Shown: piece after piece, positions 59,603-64,000 of the stretch
Numbering within the stretch: the stretch's first letter is position 1
Layout of the letters: the number at the start of each line of letters is the position of its first letter
Assembly (NCBI GenBank): GCA_013397075.1
Contig: VWZS01009947.1
Coordinates: 62,001-126,000 of the forward strand
Direction: 5' to 3'
Length of the DNA stretch: 64,000 bases
From: Rhabdornis inornatus
Taxonomy: Eukaryota; Chordata; Aves; Passeriformes; Rhabdornithidae
Translations under genes and position numbers: made by a program
Notes under the pieces: generated by a model
Told to the model about the DNA's origin: nothing
Databases searched by the model: none
The model's input: only the letters and a program-made list of their open reading frames with translations

Positions 59603-62097
59603 TTAGTAAGGTTTTAAAAATAGCCCAGGCCTCACTCTAAACATGTCTGTGCCTCTACCTCTCCTAGTGAAATAAATTCTTTGATCGGTAGCCAATTATG
59701 ATGGTCAATAATTTACATCAGAAATTCAAGTATAAGAATCTGCTTTTTTCTCTTGTGCTGTGTGTTTCAAATTGCCACCTATTCCTATCTATGCTGTCTC
59801 CTTCTGTTTTTTCCCAGTGGAAGAAACAGATATGTTTTCCCATCACTGCTGCTGATGCATTTCTTTGGAAATAAAATCCATAGAACTCAGCAAAACCAAA
59901 CTAGTAAAGAACAACAGCGGATTTATTGAATGATGAGTTGGTGGTTCTGTGTATGTGCTTTCTTCTGGCACTCATGAGATATTAAATCTCTATCACAGAC
60001 TTGCAGACATTATCTCTGGCACAGCCCAAGTGAATTCCCAGATTCTGAAAGATGAGGAGTCGAGGAGACTTGATCACTCACAGAAAAGCCACTGGCTGCT
60101 TCGTCAAGGAGAGCACAGTGGTTTTCAATAGTAAGGATCATATTCTAAGCAGATCAGACTAGTTTATTCAGGTTCTTTAAAAAATATTCCCCCAGCTCAC
60201 TGCAAGCACAGCAGCCAATTACAATGTCCCCAAATGCTCCTGGATCTCAGTGTTGCTGAATAATAAATTGTTTACACTGAAGTTAAATAGAATTTAAGAT
60301 CACATATTCTACTGATCTAAAGTCAGTTTGCTTCAATATATCAGGAGTTTTTGCTAATTATTTCTCTCCTTTTTAAGGAAAATTGTGGCTTTTTAAACAG
60401 TAAATTTCGTTTAGAGAGACTTATTTTGCCATCTGAAAATTTTGAGTAATCCTATTTCAGCTGAAAATTTTATATAAAAGTGTTTCAAATAGAGGTTTTA
60501 TGGAATATTCTAGTCTGTGTGACACTCTAGCATTTCAGTGTCTTCGGCAGAAAAAAATATTGAAAATATAGGAAATTTCTGGTTTATGAATTCTTTTTTT
60601 TATAACAGTTATAATTTATACACTTCTTGTATAAATGATTTAAACTATATTTCTAAACCATGTAACACAATCAGTATTTAAGTAACACTTCCACTGATTT
60701 CACATATTGAGAATATTAATGTATTGAAAAACTTTTCTTTGGTTACTTTGTCTCTGAATCTGACTTAGTGATAGAAATAATCCTTCTAGATTCCATCAGT
60801 CATGAAAAATTCACTGTATTTTTGTTCACCCTTGTGTCTAAGTACACAAAAGAGTGTCTAGAACAAAAGAGCGATCCGTGAGGATTAGAGAGATTTCTTT
60901 TGTCTGCTCTACTGGCATTAGCTTATTGCTCATAAAGAGAAGAGTTGTTTTCCCTTTTTATCTGAAATGGGAATACAACGTATACAGCAACATGCTGTGC
61001 TTCTGCAAGATACAGAAGCCTGGTAGTGAGTGTATTAACCAGGGCTTCACTTAAACACTGTTCTGTTAACAAGACATTAACAAGGAATAACAGTTTTGTG
61101 AGCTATCCTGCTCCAGCCAATTACATATACCAGCTTTGGCACAGATAATGACATAGATTGGTGAGTGGGAGTTTACATTTCCATTAAGGGTTTAAAAGGG
61201 TTCACTAGTCCAAGCTGGTTTTTCTTTGAAAATATCTGAATTATACAATAAATGCAGAACTATCAGTTATTAATAACTCTCTTGAAAAATTAAAACTAAA
61301 CTGCGAAATGATAACTGTACTGCTAGATGTAAAGAACCCATCCAGATGCAACTTGATGAATATTGCAGTTAGGACAATTTTCTTTTACATTTCTTGATAA
61401 TCTATGTTTTCTCTTGAGAGTCTCAGTTCCTGAAGTCACAGGATTACACAAACTTCACAGCCATCATGGATAAAGAGAAAATTTCTAGTCCTTCAGTTTA
61501 GGGACTAGAAGAGTTGGAGTCTATAAACTGTAATATATCAAGGAACAGAAGACAGAATGAAAGACTCAAGCATAATTTATTTAAATCTAATATACTGCAT
61601 TTCATAAACTTCAAAATAATATGAAGTATTATTTTAAAATTTCATCAGGACTCTCACAGCTGTCTCAAGTCTGGAGTGGCAGGTGGTATTTTAGAGCCTG
61701 GAAGAAAGCAGAAGATACAATAAAACAGACATGGCAAGCCTTTAGCAAGAAGTGCTTGCTATATGTTTCTATATACATTACTAGCATTATGATACAAAGC
61801 AGAGGATTCAATTAAACGGTGCTCTAGCTCTTTGAAGGGAATACAGAATTGATTACTCAAAGCATTGTGCCCTCAGATATGCATGCTGAATTCCCTTTGT
61901 GCTGAATGTGTATATAAAGCCCTGAGCACATGGGAATTTTGAGGGTAAATTGCCATAAATATTTATGGATACAAGTAATAAAAGTAGCCTTTCAGATCTT
62001 AGATTTCATTCAGGTGATGACTCCAAACGGATATTGCATTTGAAAGCTGGAATTTGATAAAAGAGTATTTTCTCCCATCTTTTACCTCTCTTGTCTA
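59603..62097. other. Unassigned non-coding sequence
   Basis: No gene or repeat family recognised. A hairpin with 9-bp arms (ttctagtcc / ggactagaa) and a 10-nt loop lies at 61483-61510. Confidence 0.55.
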
Positions 62098-62172
62098 TAT
62101 TGATTGTGAGCTGTTTGTTGTAAGGGCTGTCTTTTATTAAATAACTCTACATTGCCTGGCACAATAAAACCT
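62098..62172 (+). mobile_element. Relic of an ancient LINE/SINE 3' tail (L2/MIR-like)
   Basis: 'tattgattgtgagctgtttgttgtaagggctgtcttttattaaataactctacattgcctggcacaataaaa' follows the shared ancient tail 'tagattgtaagctctttggggcagggactgtcttttactatgt..gcctagcacaat'. This motif is common to L2 and MIR-like elements of amniotes, so I do not choose between them. Sense orientation. Confidence 0.55.
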
Positions 62173-63439
62173 TGACTTTTTTCCTGAAATCTCTAAACAC
62201 CACTGCAATGCAAATAAATAAGTTCAACATCATTAATTTCAACAGTGAGGACAGCTAATTCCCTTTGCTGCAGGGATGACTGAAGCATTTTTATATTAAT
62301 TAAACAGACACTGGAGTTTCTCTTGGTCTAAAATATGTGTGTGCATGTGTGTGTGCATTGGAATAGGATCTGTGATAGCATAAGATAGTTTTTCTTCTTG
62401 GATGAGTAGAGATGGGCACTGGGTGGTCAAATGAATGTACCCAGAGAGAAGATGTTCAGGCTGCAGGGATACCTCAGCTTGGGCTCAGAGAGAAAACATG
62501 TGAATAGTCCCATGGCTCAGTGATAATTCAGAATATTGTTCAATTGACTTGCAACTCTGTGGAAAAGATTGCTGACTGATAAATTCAGAACTGTCTTTGA
62601 CTCATACAGACTCCTCAGGTGTATGACTCGGACCATTCCTCAGATGGCTCAATAGGTTTGTGATATTTATAAGGAGAATTCGAGCATTTGCCATGAAAAC
62701 CTATTCTTTCTCCTCCTCAGTTATTACCTGAACTGCCTGGTACAAAATAAGCTAAATCCATCCTACTAAAAGTGCAATAGATTTTTTTTTTGCGAGTACA
62801 TTTTGCATGCGCTCTCTGCCAGAGGTGCTTCTGGTGTTGGAATTAACTTACTACTGTATGCACATAATAGCTTCTTTTCATGTTTGTAATGTGCCACTGA
62901 ATTATGGTGTTAGCTGATAGAAAACATCCAGTACACTATTGTTAAGTAAAAGATAATACATTTAGATAAGACAGAATAAGGAGTAGCTTATTGAAATTTT
63001 TGGCTGCAAGTTTATTGCAAGATGTGGACTGGGGAGATGTAGCTTGAGGTTTTAATTTAGATCTTTTTCTTTATTCCAAAGCTCTTGCAATTTATTTGGT
63101 CCACTTGAGTGATCTGCTACCATCTGAATTTAAAAAGTTTGTTTAGTCCCAGTGAGAGAGAAGTAGCGTAAGAACCCATGACAAAATGCTTGTGGCAGGG
63201 AGAGCTGTTCAGTCAGGACAGAGTAGCCCAAGCTCTAGTTAGGCTTTGACACTGACTTAACCCATCATGCCACATAAGTGCTCTCTTCTGCTGTTGTTTC
63301 CATAGAAGATGAAAATAGTAAACTACTTAAATGAACACAATCCATCAATTCTATTCGTGAATGCAAATTTCCCCAAAATTTGGGATTAAGTCAAAGAGCT
63401 GCCAAATAAAATTGCTAATTCCATCATCCTGAAAGGAAA
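62173..63439. other. Unassigned non-coding sequence
   Basis: No gene recognised. A short GT-rich run lies at 62334-62356 and a T run at about 62782-62791. Confidence 0.55.
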
Positions 63440-63725
63440 TTTATAGATATAAAAAGTAAAGCTGGAAAAGATAATAAAAGGTCCCTTGCTTTCCTGCAGA
63501 TGAATTAATATCTACTTAATCATGACAGATGTTTGTCTAGACTGTTCTTTAAGCATTGAGGATATGGACACTTCTTCCTCCTTATACAGTTTCTCTACTA
63601 TTGTTCTTAAATCTTATATGTCAGAATTTTTCCTAATATTTAGACTGAGCCATCCCTCCTGCAATGTAATCCTGTTTCTTCTCATTCTGTGCATAAGACA
63701 AAGAAGTAATTTATGTCATGTATTA
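63440..63725 (-). mobile_element. Old CR1 LINE 3' region
   Basis: The + strand shows 'agctggaaaagataataaaaggtccc', 'agatgtttgtctagactgttctttaagcattgaggatatggacacttc', 'cagaatttttcctaatatttagactgagcc' and 'cctgcaatgtaatcctgtttcttctcattctgt'. These match, in order, the antisense CR1 3' region ('ggactggaagggacct ... gatgtttgtccagcctgttcttaaaaacctccagtgatggagattcc ... tttttcctaatgtccaacctaaa ... ctgcaatttaagcccattac'). Minus-strand element, heavily diverged. The 89-codon + frame through it is a by-product. Confidence 0.75.
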
Positions 63726-64000
63726 ACATGTATGGAGATTGCACATGAGAAAATAAACCACAACTTTGCAATGCCCAGTGGAGACACATAGGTACTCAGG
63801 AATGACTTGTTATAGGCTACTGCTTTAATTGCAGTCTTCCTTATGAAAAAACTTCTATATAAAAATTGTAATTCAGGGACATTGCAAGGGCTGTTGAAAT
63901 CAGTGGACTTGCTTTACATTGACTTTTCTTTTGCTTTGCAGCTGAAAAATGAATTAATTTTCAAAGTAAGAAGCGATTTAATCCTCTCTCCTGGCATGAA
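63726..64000. other. Unassigned right end with a microexon-like block
   Basis: At 63942-63965 a 24-nt block (eight open codons starting CTG AAA) lies between a strong acceptor 'gacttttcttttgctttgcag' and a donor 'tcaaa|GTAAGA'. A length divisible by three is typical of vertebrate microexons, but chance pairs of this kind are common. Nothing else is recognised. Confidence 0.2.

Noticed and set aside
1..64000. Bacterial-type systems, CRISPR arrays, tRNA or rRNA genes
   Set aside because: No regularly spaced repeats, no dense coding, no cloverleaf or rRNA sequence seen; composition and repeats are those of a bird nuclear genome.

Overview
The window looks like non-coding nuclear DNA from a bird, most probably a songbird. 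It is AT-rich and CpG-poor, with no rRNA, tRNA, CRISPR array, operon or uninterrupted gene. The avian call rests on about ten CR1 LINE fragments of clearly different ages. One of them still carries the octamer-type CR1 3' end and a reverse transcriptase FADDTKL motif. It also rests on two LTR-type retroviral repeats that I recall as abundant in songbird assemblies. I saw no L1, Alu or other mammal-specific repeat. Family assignments come from pattern memory, not from a search.

Layout. 0-15.8 kb is mostly unassigned sequence with one degraded antisense CR1 (3.3 kb), a MIR-like SINE beside a younger antisense CR1 (12.2-12.6 kb), and an exon-like block at 5.4 kb. At 15.8-16.4 kb lies an LTR whose U3 carries a 121-bp near-perfect tandem duplication. 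22.1-23.2 kb is the best preserved CR1. 24.1-29.6 kb holds two very old antisense CR1 pieces, a polypyrimidine tract in a long open frame, and a GC/CpG-richer patch. At 32.0-33.1 kb three short blocks with strong splice consensus on both sides can be chained on the + strand in one open frame of 62 codons. 38.9-45.5 kb has two GATA microsatellites and a palindromic TA/CATATA/TG microsatellite next to a MIR. At 46.97 kb there is a perfect estrogen-response-element-type palindrome. 47-58 kb is rich in mobile elements: an old CR1 in sense, an antisense LTR end, a CR1 reverse transcriptase N-terminal segment, an antisense CR1, a near-complete LTR with an internal array of degenerate repeats of about 45-52 bp, and another antisense CR1. 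The right end holds SINE/LINE relics and a microexon-like block.

Interpretation. If any host gene is present, this is intron or flanking sequence. Seven of ten CR1 pieces lie on the minus strand. LINEs inside genes tend to be antisense to the host, so this would fit weakly with a + strand transcription unit, as would the exon-like blocks. I found no undescribed defence, toxin or mobile system. The items most worth checking are the exon chain at 32-33 kb, the ERE palindrome, and the duplicated U3 enhancer region of the 15.8-kb LTR.
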